The notes beneath the pieces were generated by a model. That model was not told where the DNA came from. It worked only from the letters and a program-made list of their open reading frames with translations, and did no database searches. From Desulfonatronospira thiodismutans ASO3-1 (lineage in GTDB: Bacteria > Desulfobacterota > Desulfovibrionia > Desulfovibrionales > Desulfonatronovibrionaceae): a stretch of 64,000 bases of DNA. The stretch is from contig NZ_ACJN02000002.1 in assembly GCF_000174435.1 (NCBI RefSeq), positions 620,001-684,000 on the forward strand, read 5' to 3'. Positions 43,101 through 51,177 of this stretch are shown here, one piece after another; the first letter of the stretch is position 1, and every line of letters begins with the position of its first letter. The position numbers and the translations under genes were made by a program.

Positions 43101-43770
43101 CCAGCCTGACCTGAACCGGCCTTTTTCCGATTTCCATAAGGCTTATTTTGCCGCGCATGTACCTGGCCAGTTTCTTGAGATTTTCAGGATCCTCATCTTC
43201 CAGGGAGGCTCCGTTCAAGGTAATAACAACCTGGAACTCTTTTTTACAGGGCATTTGCTTCAGGAGGTTTTTCAAGGCCCTGTGAGCACCGGAACTGACA
43301 TCCGTCAGAATAATAGAAGGCATCTCCAGTACCACAGCCCTTGCCCCCATATAACACTGCATCAAAGGTGAATCCACGTGGCTTGGCTGAAACTGCAGGG
43401 CCTTGCCCTCCCAGTCGGTGCAGGCCGAGATAAGACTGCTCTTGCCGCTGCCGGCTTCTCCCATGACAAAAAAGGGCTGAAAATCACCCAGGTAGCGGCG
43501 GATATCCCAGGGCATGCGGCGCACAAAGGCCTTCCAGATCCGGACCAGGCTTTTTCTCGGAATGGGAGGGGGTTGGGCTGGTCCGGACTTTTTGGCCTTG
43601 CCGCCTTTTTTGCGGCGGTTGACAATGTACATGACCAGCCCGATTATCAGGGCCGCTATCAGGGCCAGCACCAGTGTTGATACCCAGGGGGGGCCAGGGA
43701 TAAACTCCCGAAAACTCCTTAAGATCCTGGTAAATACCTGGGTTATGATGCCAATGAAGTTTATATCCAT
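40114..43770 (-). CDS. tssM: T6SS inner-membrane core protein TssM (IcmF)
   Basis: A 1,218-residue protein of normal TssM length. A pair of hydrophobic stretches near the N-terminus includes the helix VSTLVLALIAALIIGLVMYI at residues 30-49. A cytoplasmic NTPase domain follows with Walker A GEAGSGKSS at 104-112. Another helix (VAAAGIFLAASLGLVSAFG) lies near residue 370, after which the large periplasmic part begins. It ends in a beta domain (LPTRLPAARDRANVPVVAYL onward) that contacts TssJ. With TssL and TssJ it forms the trans-envelope channel. It is translationally coupled to tssJ. Confidence 0.95.
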   Translation of the reverse strand: MDINFIGIITQVFTRILRSFREFIPGPPWVSTLVLALIAALIIGLVMYIVNRRKKGGKAKKSGPAQPPPIPRKSLVRIWKAFVRRMPWDIRRYLGDFQPFFVMGEAGSGKSSLISACTDWEGKALQFQPSHVDSPLMQCYMGARAVVLEMPSIILTDVSSGAHRALKNLLKQMPCKKEFQVVITLNGASLEDEDPENLKKLARYMRGKISLMEIGKRPVQVRLALTHMDQVHGFVQWMDFLQKHRLSPQVSWDEKIYSPDLARVQDGYERLLPRALTSMSSRDYLAMVGFLKDFRQRMQILQEFADVLLAPDPFSKAPQIAGLTMHGSGQENATGNPFETGKEAMVYRQAWPANRKHQVAAAGIFLAASLGLVSAFGMEYRDLTRLDYYVEAAERRPPADYAELHSLFPLAQYQGIYHRVLPRFFPESEEVIVKRLTDIIRKHYLYPELYSLRTQVDNAQPLVYLLGLIYASPNNPLGPMILTRSHTWAENLDLPRQLVEDYASSNQYLPDVIAEVDIISHIRPQTLDPSEDATNWTFFLRRVEKLLQAPYMSPKMLEEVQDLAEPLLDLMQEVYSYPMLYEVVEHLQQVAGVGPEIQWVQRRDRNIRQKELLELLKLVSRSSLETPDVQDRSLHSLFDLMDSLSERAPDERPVLNIFMDRRNFRISMQEWVDLEMRSKKTLMMRQFAQERQQSRGLIFFEETDDFPHIHLNPAGEGTLFFAGRARVDGLFSAKAFEKRVRPGVISLDEKLEETGVSQEEQDRFAEFVERQLESYAERYVESYVNYYHQFHIRAHSEGTLRFVLNEIPTRHSPFLRFLLTLHENTSLDTSGSPLFRSFANQLEKFGFVRNLMHEEDGVIPEWRNYTAFINQMREELDGRAPWMSQDDGAETFKERLSPLGRISFTALQDDPDAYVNLVRKWLSGLGVDPEWRGPFLEPFLLAFNLGRSDIENTMAKVWQDIRGEHISHLQRRFPLDPTAEARIDPAALEDVIHPEDGDFWEDFEEFLGPFFRESRDGWVQRDASRDRINLPRGMLTTVNELHRIAGNLWDREGEPRPLVFNVLPTRLPAARDRANVPVVAYLRSGESSVFAFNQQPDWQEVRVKWWKSDAAVAGMGFQSPSTNRRVHRELRLDEQHWGLFSLLKKARPLHEDTFAWSLESPWGGSITVEFTFEADPWEAVSLQERRPRDFTPVTPEAADERSVLSVGIDTGTILEDRP

Positions 43771-43772
43771 AA

Positions 43773-43889
43773 ATTACCTTAAGGCAGGCTGTGCCTGCAT
43801 CCCAGTTATCTGTTATTTGTTAATTGTTATCAGGGTAAAGCAGTGAATTAAGTCTTTTGTTCTTCAACCATTAACAATTAACCGATAAC
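43773..43889. repeat. Heptamer-rich inverted repeat, copy 1
   Basis: The segment between tssH and tssM contains GTTATCTGTTATTTGTTAAT near 43805 and the roughly inverse ATTAACAATTAACCGATAAC near 43870. It is homologous along its length to 48841-48973. The arms consist of TTATCTG/TTATTTG/TTAATTG heptamers. Confidence 0.75.
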
Positions 43890-43891
43890 TT

Positions 43892-46513
43892 TCAACTCTC
43901 AAGCTCTGCACTGTCAGGTTCTTCATGCTGACTCTCTTCTTTGCGAATTGTAAGTCGACCGTCTTCAACGTCTACATTTATACTTCCACCTTCATCCATG
44001 CCCTCTTTAATCAGCATTTCAGCCAGGGGGTCCTGCAGGCTGGTCTGAATGGCCCGCTTGAGCGGCCTGGCTCCGTATAGAGGGTTGAAACCATCCTGAG
44101 CCAGAAGGTGCTTGGCCTCGTCACTTATATCCATCTCTATGCCCCTGTCAGCAAGTAACTTATTGAGTCTTTTGAGCTGAATATCAACAATGGGAGGCAT
44201 GACCTCAGGAGTCAGGGGGTTGCAGATCAGGATATCATCTAAGCGGTTCAAAAATTCCGGCCTGAAAAACCCCCGGACCACATCCATGAGGGTGCTGCGC
44301 ATCTTTTGTACTTCTTCTTCTGTCTCTGCAGGCTCAATGGTCTCTGCCCCAAGGTTGGAAGTCATAAGAATGACAGTGTTGTAGAAGTGGGTGGTTCTGC
44401 CCTGGCCATCGGTAAGACGACCGTCATCCAGGACCTGCAGAAAAAGGTTGAAGGCATCGGGATGAGCCTTTTCCACTTCGTCGAAAAGCACCACGCTGTA
44501 AGGTCTGCGCCGGATCTTGTTGGTCAGCACCCCGCCTTCTTCGTATCCCACATAGCCTGGAGGAGCCCCAGTAAGACGGGCCACTGAATGTTTTTCCATG
44601 AATTCACTCATGTCTATGCGCACCAGAGAACGTTCGTCATCAAACAGAAACTCCGCCAGGGCCTTGGCCATCTCTGTTTTTCCCACACCAGTTGGACCAA
44701 GCATAAGAAAAGACCCCAGTGGACGATTGGGATCCTGAACTCCTGCCCTGGAACGGCGCACCGCCTTGGAGATGGTCTCCAGGACCTGATCCTGGCCCAC
44801 AACCCTTTTGCGCAGGTAGTCCTCAAGCTGCAGCCAACGCTCCTTTTCCTCCTCCATGAGCTTGGAGACCGGGATACCCGTCCAGCGGGAAACGCAGGCC
44901 GCGATATCCTGAGGCAACAGCGCCCTGGGACTGCCGTTTTCAGGCTCCTGGTCAGCATCAAAGTTTTCATATTCGGCCAGCACCTGTTCAGCCTCGGGGA
45001 TTATCTTGTACTGCAGTTCGGCCACCCTGGAAAAGTCTTCCTGGCGTACTTTCTGTTCCAGCTCTTTTTTGGCGTCGTCCAGAGTCTTGCGGGCCTTTGC
45101 CAGAGTCTCGGCAGCCTCCTTCTGCTGCTCCCAGGCTTCTGTCATGGTCCGGCTCTGTTCTTTAAGATCAGCCAGGGTGTTCTGGACAACCTCCAGGCGC
45201 TGCATGCTCAGCCTGTCGGTTTCGCCCTGCAGAGCGCCGGCCTCGATCTCCAGTTCCACTATCTGCTGATCTATTTTGTCAATGTCTTCCGGCTTGGAGG
45301 CCAGGGAGATACGCAGGGCCGCTCCGGCCTGGTCCATGAGATCAATGGCCTTGTCCGGGAGGAAACGATCGCTTATATAGCGCTGGGAAAGTTTTGCCGA
45401 GGCACCCAGTGAGCTGTCGGAAATATGTATCCCGTGATGGGTCTCATATTTTCCCTTGATCCCGCGCAGGATAGCCAGAGTTTTATCATGGTCCGGCTCC
45501 TCCACGGTCACGGTCTGAAACCGGCGCATCAAAGCAGAGTCTTTTTCTATGTGCTTGCGGTATTCCTCTGAAGTGGTGGCACCGACGCAGCGTATATCAC
45601 CCCGGGATAGGGCCGGCTTGATGAGATTGGCCGCATCCATGGTCCCCTCGGAGCCTCCGGCCCCAACCAGCATATGAATCTCGTCAATAAAGGTAATGAT
45701 ATTTCCTGCATCGGTGATCTCCTGCAAGACCCTCTTGAAGCGCTCTTCAAACTCTCCGCGATACTTGGCCCCGGCAATAAGCTGGCCCAGATCCAGGGCC
45801 AGAATGGAAACATCCTGCAGGCTTTCAGGAACATCTCCATTGACAATACGCTGGGCCAGGCCCTCCACTACAGCGGTTTTGCCCACTCCGGGCTCGCCGA
45901 TGATAATGGGGTTGTTTTTCAGTCTACGGCTAAGAATCTGGCTGGCCATACGAATCTCCTCTTCCCTGCCGATGACTGGATCCAGCTCGCCTTGACGGGC
46001 CGATTCAGTCAGATCCTTGGTATACTGAGCCAAGTATTCAAAATCATCTCCCGGAGCCTTGCCCTGACCCGGCCCGTCAACGCTTCGTACCTGTTGCAGA
46101 GCCAGAGTAAGCTTTTCTCTGTCTGCGCCGGCCTCTTCCAGGGCCCCGGCCAGCTCCTGTATCTCCAGGGCAGCCAGAAGAATATGGTTGATTCCGATAT
46201 ACTTTTCCTCTGCCTTCTCGGCGATTTCCTGGGCATTGATGAAAAGTCTTTCCAGATCACGGCTTATGGGGGTCTGCTGGGCACTGGCCAGGGCCTTGGG
46301 CTGGGCGAGCAGGCTGGTTGATACTCTACCTCCGAGTTTATCCAGATCAGCCCCGGATTCCTGCAGGGCTGTCAGGGTTGGATTCTTGCCGATGTTCAGC
46401 AGACTGGACATCAGGTGCCATGGAGTAACATGCTGATGTTCTTTTTTTACCGCCAGACGGCTGGAACTTTCTATCAGTTCCTGGGATTTGAGATTGAACT
46501 TGTCAATAAGCAT
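43892..46513 (-). CDS. tssH: T6SS sheath-disassembly ATPase TssH (ClpV-type)
   Basis: TssH recycles the contracted TssB-TssC sheath. The start is the ATG at 46513 (873 residues) with GAGGTGA just before it; an upstream in-frame start at 46585 would give an unrelated N-terminus. Two AAA+ modules are visible: [15 protein letters not shown] in the first and [15 protein letters not shown] in the second, with a coiled M-domain between. The N-domain ([20 protein letters not shown]) is the Clp N fold. Its sequence is close to ClpB, as often seen in Desulfobacterota T6SS clusters; I name it TssH because of its place between the PAAR and tssM genes. Disaggregase activity cannot be excluded. Confidence 0.88.
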   Translation of the reverse strand: MLIDKFNLKSQELIESSSRLAVKKEHQHVTPWHLMSSLLNIGKNPTLTALQESGADLDKLGGRVSTSLLAQPKALASAQQTPISRDLERLFINAQEIAEKAEEKYIGINHILLAALEIQELAGALEEAGADREKLTLALQQVRSVDGPGQGKAPGDDFEYLAQYTKDLTESARQGELDPVIGREEEIRMASQILSRRLKNNPIIIGEPGVGKTAVVEGLAQRIVNGDVPESLQDVSILALDLGQLIAGAKYRGEFEERFKRVLQEITDAGNIITFIDEIHMLVGAGGSEGTMDAANLIKPALSRGDIRCVGATTSEEYRKHIEKDSALMRRFQTVTVEEPDHDKTLAILRGIKGKYETHHGIHISDSSLGASAKLSQRYISDRFLPDKAIDLMDQAGAALRISLASKPEDIDKIDQQIVELEIEAGALQGETDRLSMQRLEVVQNTLADLKEQSRTMTEAWEQQKEAAETLAKARKTLDDAKKELEQKVRQEDFSRVAELQYKIIPEAEQVLAEYENFDADQEPENGSPRALLPQDIAACVSRWTGIPVSKLMEEEKERWLQLEDYLRKRVVGQDQVLETISKAVRRSRAGVQDPNRPLGSFLMLGPTGVGKTEMAKALAEFLFDDERSLVRIDMSEFMEKHSVARLTGAPPGYVGYEEGGVLTNKIRRRPYSVVLFDEVEKAHPDAFNLFLQVLDDGRLTDGQGRTTHFYNTVILMTSNLGAETIEPAETEEEVQKMRSTLMDVVRGFFRPEFLNRLDDILICNPLTPEVMPPIVDIQLKRLNKLLADRGIEMDISDEAKHLLAQDGFNPLYGARPLKRAIQTSLQDPLAEMLIKEGMDEGGSINVDVEDGRLTIRKEESQHEEPDSAELES

Positions 46514-46556
46514 AGGGTCACCTCTGGGATGAAGGTTGTGTAACTCAGATGCATTT

Positions 46557-46940
46557 TTATAGTTGCACCTTGACCTGTCCTGCATACTTGATTGAAATCA
46601 CCCCGCCCCAGGAACAAATCAAAGTGCTGGAGTCCGTCAGGGCGGGCATTGAGCCTATAAGCACCGTTGGTTTGCCGGTGATCCAGGGAGCAACAGTCAC
46701 CGGGATGCACGGCATGGGGGTCAAAACCCCCAGGGCTGCAGCCGTAGCCGATGCCACAGCTGGATTAGAAGGCGTCGTACATAGTCCAAAGGGGGGTATG
46801 TTTATAAATGGCACGTAATCCATAATAGTTGCCGCGGGCATTGAGGCAAAAACCCTGTTTACTGGAAGTACCAGCATAGACGATGGAATGGTGCCGAAAG
46901 TACAAAGCATTAATGCACCGCTTGTCACCAGAAAAGCCAT
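46557..46940 (-). CDS. PAAR-like spike tip protein (DUF4280)
   Basis: A 127-residue protein beginning MAFLVTSGALMLCTFGTIPS. It has the cysteine and glycine-proline pattern of the DUF4280 PAAR-like family (FGLCTTPSNPAVASATAAAL, LTPMPCIPVTVAPW and TLICSWGGVISI). These proteins sharpen the VgrG spike and can carry effectors. The product has only the tip domain and no C-terminal toxin. It lies 43 bp before tssH on the same strand. Confidence 0.9.
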   Translation of the reverse strand: MAFLVTSGALMLCTFGTIPSSMLVLPVNRVFASMPAATIMDYVPFINIPPFGLCTTPSNPAVASATAAALGVLTPMPCIPVTVAPWITGKPTVLIGSMPALTDSSTLICSWGGVISIKYAGQVKVQL

Positions 46941-46967
46941 GATTACCTCAAGTGTACCGCATCCGGG

Positions 46968-47741
46968 TTAGTATTTCTCCCCGCGCAAATGTAACATCAA
47001 CCTGTGATGGCGACTGCGGGCTATTTCTACCGCCAGGGCAGGATCTGTTGCCAGGCATGCACTGCAGATGGCAAACCCCTGTTCCATCTGCAGCCTGTTG
47101 CTGTAGACCTCCCGCCCGCAGGACTCACATGAATTGCTGCCGGACTTGGCCTCATGATCTGAATACGCCTCTGCGCTGGTGCTGGCAGGGGAGACATCGC
47201 CTAAAGACTGCTCTGCTTCACTGCTTTCGAGGCTGACAAAACAGTCGGGGCAAAACAGACGCCCGCCTGCATCCTTGGCTCCTCTCAGGGGGATATGTCT
47301 TCCACAGCCTGCGCAGGGGATGCTTTGAAGCATCTGCTGATGCAAAAGTGCTTCTTCGTCCTCTTCCCGGTCCTCCTGCTCAGATCCATCCTGCTCCTGA
47401 CCAGGCTGGTCCGGTACCTGCAAGTTGCCCAAGGCAGGCGAAGCCACCAGGTCCTGCATACAGTCCCGGCAGAAGTTCCAGATGCCTACACTGAAAGTAT
47501 CACCTTGCAGAGCGATACCGCAGATTTCACAGTTTTGCGCCTGGTTCCCGGCTTCAGTTGAGGCATCAGAAACTTCAGCAGGCTCTCCTTCATGCCGCGG
47601 GGATGTTTTAGACGTATCGGTCTTTTCTGATTTCTGCATCAGCTTTGCAAAACACTCGGGGCAAAAAGGCCACTGGGCCACCATGGTCATTTCTTCATGG
47701 GGTTCTGGTTTGCGGCCGCACCCTTTACACTCTCTGTCCAT
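46968..47741 (-). CDS. Protein with four zinc-ribbon modules in the T6SS operon
   Basis: The 257-residue protein carries four CxxC...CxxC modules separated by acidic, low-complexity linkers: CKGCGRKPE with CPEC, CEICGIALQ with CRDC, CAGCGRHIPL with CPDC, and CESCGREVY with CSAC. Each probably binds one zinc ion, in a LIM-like arrangement. There is no catalytic domain, signal or membrane segment. It sits between tssA and the PAAR-like gene. I do not know of a named T6SS component of this type; it may be an adaptor or chaperone for the spike or an effector. Confidence 0.75.
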   Translation of the reverse strand: MDRECKGCGRKPEPHEEMTMVAQWPFCPECFAKLMQKSEKTDTSKTSPRHEGEPAEVSDASTEAGNQAQNCEICGIALQGDTFSVGIWNFCRDCMQDLVASPALGNLQVPDQPGQEQDGSEQEDREEDEEALLHQQMLQSIPCAGCGRHIPLRGAKDAGGRLFCPDCFVSLESSEAEQSLGDVSPASTSAEAYSDHEAKSGSNSCESCGREVYSNRLQMEQGFAICSACLATDPALAVEIARSRHHRLMLHLRGEKY

Positions 47742-47820
47742 TTCATCCTCCGGTTTTTTTATAAACGCAAGTCATGGGTAAAGACACAATCCCAGGTGCC
47801 TGATCAGCAAGTAAGAATTA

Positions 47821-48810
47821 TCAGGATTCAACAAAACCATCCGGATCCACATTGAGGTATTCCCGCATGATCTGCCACTCCGGACTGTCCTTCATCTCCT
47901 GATACCCGAGTATATCCTGGCTGTTGGCCGAAAGACACATAAAAAAACCGCTGAAGAGCTTGGGAAGATAGAGCTTGGGATCAAACTGGGAGATGCTGTC
48001 CATAATATCATCCGCAACAACAGCTGCCTTGGCATAATCCTGGGACTGGCAGAGGCTTTGAAAAATCTCCAGTTTTTTCATGAGCACCAGGAGATGATAA
48101 GAACCTTCCACCCACACCCCGCCTGTGGTTGATTCCGGTGTTCGGGGGGCAGATGCCGGCTTAGAGGCGCTAACCTGCGAAGACTCCGGCTGCCCTTCAC
48201 CTGCACCCGGCTCCTGCTCCTCGGCCTGCATCTCTTCCGGATCTGATTCTTGCTCCCTGTACACCATGGGTTGGAAAGAGCGCAGCCATTGAACTATTTT
48301 GCTCAGCAAATCCAGAAGCGGTTCAGCTTCATCTTCCAGGCATTCTGACATGGCTTTCTGGAGTTCCCTGGCGGTATCCAGAGCCTGCTCTACGTCATCA
48401 CTGTCAGTGACTGCCAGCCACTGCTGCCATGTATCGCCCTTGAATGACTCTTCATACTGCAGCTTTTTCAGACTCTGGTTAAACAACCACCGGAAACTGG
48501 TCATGGCATGTTTGTTGCGCTTTTTTACCGGACCCGTGGCAGACCAGTTATTTTCAAGAAACCAGGCCAGAGAGGCAAAAACATCCCCAAATCCAGCCGG
48601 ACCCTTTTCAAACAGTAACCCGTAAATAAAAAACCCCAGGAGCCGGACATCATAAATATCCTCCTGCAACAGGGCTTCGGCAGAAGCTGCAGCACCATGG
48701 TAGTCACCACTCTGGGCCAGGCCTGATATTTCCATGAGACGGGGATCAGTAGTTTCCAGCCCTGGATTTTCAACCTCCTCCAGGTTCTTTTGAATCAGTT
48801 CAATCTGCAT
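47821..48810 (-). CDS. tssA: T6SS assembly protein TssA (ImpA-like)
   Basis: A 329-residue protein with the ImpA_N domain that primes tail assembly (ETTDPRLMEISGLAQSGDYH onward, then LGFFIYGLLFEKGPAGFGDV and WFLENNWSATGPVKKRNK). A proline- and Glu-rich linker at about 195-235 leads to a C-terminal helical region. The length is near the short TssA types. The gene is followed by the zinc-ribbon gene at 79 bp and is separated from tssG by a 205-bp repeat region. Confidence 0.85.
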   Translation of the reverse strand: MQIELIQKNLEEVENPGLETTDPRLMEISGLAQSGDYHGAAASAEALLQEDIYDVRLLGFFIYGLLFEKGPAGFGDVFASLAWFLENNWSATGPVKKRNKHAMTSFRWLFNQSLKKLQYEESFKGDTWQQWLAVTDSDDVEQALDTARELQKAMSECLEDEAEPLLDLLSKIVQWLRSFQPMVYREQESDPEEMQAEEQEPGAGEGQPESSQVSASKPASAPRTPESTTGGVWVEGSYHLLVLMKKLEIFQSLCQSQDYAKAAVVADDIMDSISQFDPKLYLPKLFSGFFMCLSANSQDILGYQEMKDSPEWQIMREYLNVDPDGFVES

Positions 48811-48840
48811 GTGAACTCCTAATATTGTTTGCTCAGCATT

Positions 48841-48973
48841 GCTTATCTAAGGCTGGCTATGCCCGCAACCCAGTTATCTGTTATCTGTTATTTGTTAATT
48901 GTTATCAGTGTAAGGCAGTGAATTCAGGCTTTTGTTCTTTAACAATTAACAATTAACAATTAACTGATATCAG
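48841..48973. repeat. Heptamer-rich inverted repeat, copy 2
   Basis: Five heptamers in tandem (TTATCTG, TTATCTG, TTATTTG, TTAATTG, TTATCAG) start at 48874. The inverse TTAACAATTAACAATTAACA with TTAACTGATATC lies at about 48939-48972. The unit is homologous to 43773-43889. It fills the tssG-tssA gap; I see no gene in it. Confidence 0.8.
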
Positions 48974-49015
48974 TTTCTTGTTTATTATGACATGGTTTCA
49001 GGAATAAGTCTAAGA

Positions 49016-49870
49016 TCAATTCAGCACATTGCCCGAAAAAACACGCATTCGTCGCGCCCGGGTCTGTCCTCCCTTGAAGACATCGTATCCAAGTTGCCCG
49101 GCATGCAGTCTGGCCCATTGTTTTTCACCCAGAAGAACCAGGTATACCTCTAATTCGGCACCTGCTTTTTTTAAAATGGGAAAAATAAACTGTTCCAGAC
49201 GTCTATTTATGACATTTACCCATGCATCACCATTATTACAGAACTCCTCTTCACTGAATAGATCCACCCTGATACCCTGTACATGAGCTTTAAAAGTGCT
49301 GCCAAGAAAGTGATTGGAACCGATGCTGTTCCGGCCCACAATGAAGGGACGGCTCTTAATCTCCCGCTTCAAAACTGTTTTGTCCACCTTCACCACAAGC
49401 TCTGGAAAGGCTATCTGAAAAAACTGGTGAAGTGATGCTGGTGAACGGATATTCAGCAATTGAAGCTGTAAGGCCTTGGACTCCTCATAATCCGGAAATA
49501 TCCGGGTATCAATCTCAGGATATATACTCCGAAACAGGGTCAACAGCATGGGGTGATCCAGAAAGTGCATAAAATCAGTAAACTTGCCGACATCTGTATT
49601 ATCCTGATTCATTCTCTTGAAAAAGTAGCTGGGCAGAGTGCTTTGAGAACCAAGAAGGCCCATGTTGACCTCGATTTTTACATAATGTCTTGGGTGCCTG
49701 TAAAAATCTATGCTCCTGAAAAGAGAGTCCTGGGATACAATATCAGCATGACTGTAAAAAATAATCTGATCCAGGTTGTATCCCCAGTGCTTCAAAAGGA
49801 GCAACAGCGATAAAGGATCAAACTCGTGTATTCTTTGCTTGAGCTTTCTTTGTAGTGCAGCATCCTGCAA
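49016..49870 (-). CDS. tssG: T6SS baseplate protein TssG
   Basis: A 284-residue protein with the TssG hallmarks: an N-terminal helical region (HEFDPLSLLLLLKHWG), the loop MGLLGSQSTLPSYFF, then a beta-rich core including FIVGRNSIGSNHFLG. It is somewhat shorter than many homologues. TssG binds TssF and TssE in the baseplate wedge. It lies 108 bp downstream of a small unknown gene, and tssA follows on the same strand. Confidence 0.88.
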   Translation of the reverse strand: MQDAALQRKLKQRIHEFDPLSLLLLLKHWGYNLDQIIFYSHADIVSQDSLFRSIDFYRHPRHYVKIEVNMGLLGSQSTLPSYFFKRMNQDNTDVGKFTDFMHFLDHPMLLTLFRSIYPEIDTRIFPDYEESKALQLQLLNIRSPASLHQFFQIAFPELVVKVDKTVLKREIKSRPFIVGRNSIGSNHFLGSTFKAHVQGIRVDLFSEEEFCNNGDAWVNVINRRLEQFIFPILKKAGAELEVYLVLLGEKQWARLHAGQLGYDVFKGGQTRARRMRVFSGNVLN

Positions 49871-49907
49871 AAGGTCCTCTCTTTTTTAGCTTAAAATGCT
49901 ACATATC

Positions 49908-49941
49908 GTATCTGTTTAACGCTTTGCATGCAGCACGGGAG
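49908..49941. repeat. Single arm of a type A palindrome
   Basis: GTATCTGTTTAACGCT followed by TTGCATGCAGCACGGG matches the left or right arm of the type A elements; the partner arm is absent. It lies between tssG and the small unknown gene. Confidence 0.7.
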
Positions 49942-49978
49942 CCTGCTTTACTAAAAAATCTCAACAGAGACTACAGGT

Positions 49979-50392
49979 CTATACCTGCTGGTCAAAAAGA
50001 ACAGCCTCAAGCAGATCTTCCAGTTCAGCAGCCATTTTGCCAAGAGCCTGGTAATCCAGGTTTGATTCATGGATACTGGCTTCCGGCTCCTGTATCTCCT
50101 CCTGAGGCAGCTGAATCATGGCTGACATTGCGTCAATTCTCTCTTCAAGGATCTCTAAGGAATCAGAACCGACTAACTCACGGCGCACCATGATACGCAG
50201 ATCCTCCAGCAAAGTCAGAAGAAATCCGCAGTGGTTCCCGAGGCATGCAGGGGCGGTATCCAGACAATCTGATCCGATGGAATTGCGGGACCATCGCTTC
50301 CTGAGCTTGTCTATAGAGAATAATTCCTGTTTTTTATCCTCGCCGGACCAGCCTTTATTTTTTTGCTCTTTATCCTGAAAATCTTGCTGCAT
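49979..50392 (-). CDS. Small uncharacterised protein of the T6SS operon
   Basis: I do not recognise this 137-residue protein. It is charged and mostly helical, with a Glu-rich C-terminal half (ELEDLLEAVLFDQQV at the end) and a central GNHCGFLLTLLEDLRIMV. There is no signal peptide or membrane helix. The position between tssL and tssG, with spacing of 26 bp to tssL, supports cotranscription and a role as an accessory or adaptor of the baseplate or membrane complex. Confidence 0.65.
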   Translation of the reverse strand: MQQDFQDKEQKNKGWSGEDKKQELFSIDKLRKRWSRNSIGSDCLDTAPACLGNHCGFLLTLLEDLRIMVRRELVGSDSLEILEERIDAMSAMIQLPQEEIQEPEASIHESNLDYQALGKMAAELEDLLEAVLFDQQV

Positions 50393-50418
50393 AGCTTAAC
50401 TATAATCTTGTGTCGGAG

Positions 50419-51147
50419 TTAAAAAGGTGTCCAGTAATGTCCCAGCAGTTTCAGCCCAGCATAGACAAGCCCGGTTGCTACCGCTGCACTGCAATAAAAC
50501 CAGAAAGGAGATATGGTACTGAGCATGGAAGAGCTTTGGACCTCTTCGACAGGAAACGGCACTGTTTCATCCTGCTGAGAAGGAGTGGGGATACGGTTCC
50601 GCAGTCTTTCCATGTATTCCTGTCGTTTGCTGGGATTATTGGCCAGACGGCCCCCAAAACCTTCATTCAGACAATAATAGTATACTTCAAGAATCAATGG
50701 TAGAGTCTGTGGTTTTATAAGCAGGTCATCCAGGGTTTCATAAAACAGTTCACCTGCTGAGTCAGTATCAAACAGCTCCCGCTGCAGGGGCGGCCATCCA
50801 TTTGACTGAGCAGGATTTAAAAAACGAAACTGCACCTGCTCGTCTATGTGTGCCACCAGCGGAAATAGAATGTAATAGACATCTCTTTCATTGAGATCTG
50901 TTTCCAGGGCTATGCGCAGCCTGTCCAGCTCATCCCGGATTGAAGCTCTGACCTGGACCAGGTCTTCAATGCCTGGTTCCTGAGAAGAAGAGCCAGGCAG
51001 AGTCCAGCCATTGTGCTGACTGTCCTGATGCAGGTCTGAAAATTCAAAGCCTTCCCGGTTTTCTTCCCCCGAACTCAGAAAAGGCATAAAAAGCTGATCC
51101 CTTTGCACCAAAAGGGTGTGAATGTCTTTCCAGTGATTGTTCTTCAT
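50419..51147 (-). CDS. tssL: T6SS membrane complex protein TssL (DotU-like)
   Basis: The 242-residue protein has the cytoplasmic helical domain of TssL (RDVYYILFPLVAHIDEQVQF and EVYYYCLNEGFGGRLANNPS) and a single C-terminal transmembrane helix near residues 213-235 (FWFYCSAAVATGLVYAGLK). There is no OmpA-like peptidoglycan-binding extension after the helix, so wall anchoring must be supplied by another protein. TssL pairs with TssM in the inner membrane. It follows tssF by 30 bp. Confidence 0.9.
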   Translation of the reverse strand: MKNNHWKDIHTLLVQRDQLFMPFLSSGEENREGFEFSDLHQDSQHNGWTLPGSSSQEPGIEDLVQVRASIRDELDRLRIALETDLNERDVYYILFPLVAHIDEQVQFRFLNPAQSNGWPPLQRELFDTDSAGELFYETLDDLLIKPQTLPLILEVYYYCLNEGFGGRLANNPSKRQEYMERLRNRIPTPSQQDETVPFPVEEVQSSSMLSTISPFWFYCSAAVATGLVYAGLKLLGHYWTPF

Positions 51148-51177
51148 CTGTTATAACCCTTTTGTGTCCTGATATTC

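Noticed and set aside
40114-43770. Several short plus-strand frames across tssM considered as immunity genes
   Set aside because: They are antisense to a well-supported tssM frame and have no ribosome sites or recognisable features.
44588-45412. Plus-strand open frame of 274 codons
   Set aside because: It is antisense to tssH, which shows both AAA+ modules in full.
48870-48975. Tandem heptamers considered as a CRISPR-like array
   Set aside because: Units are seven bases long and contiguous with no spacers, and no cas gene is present.
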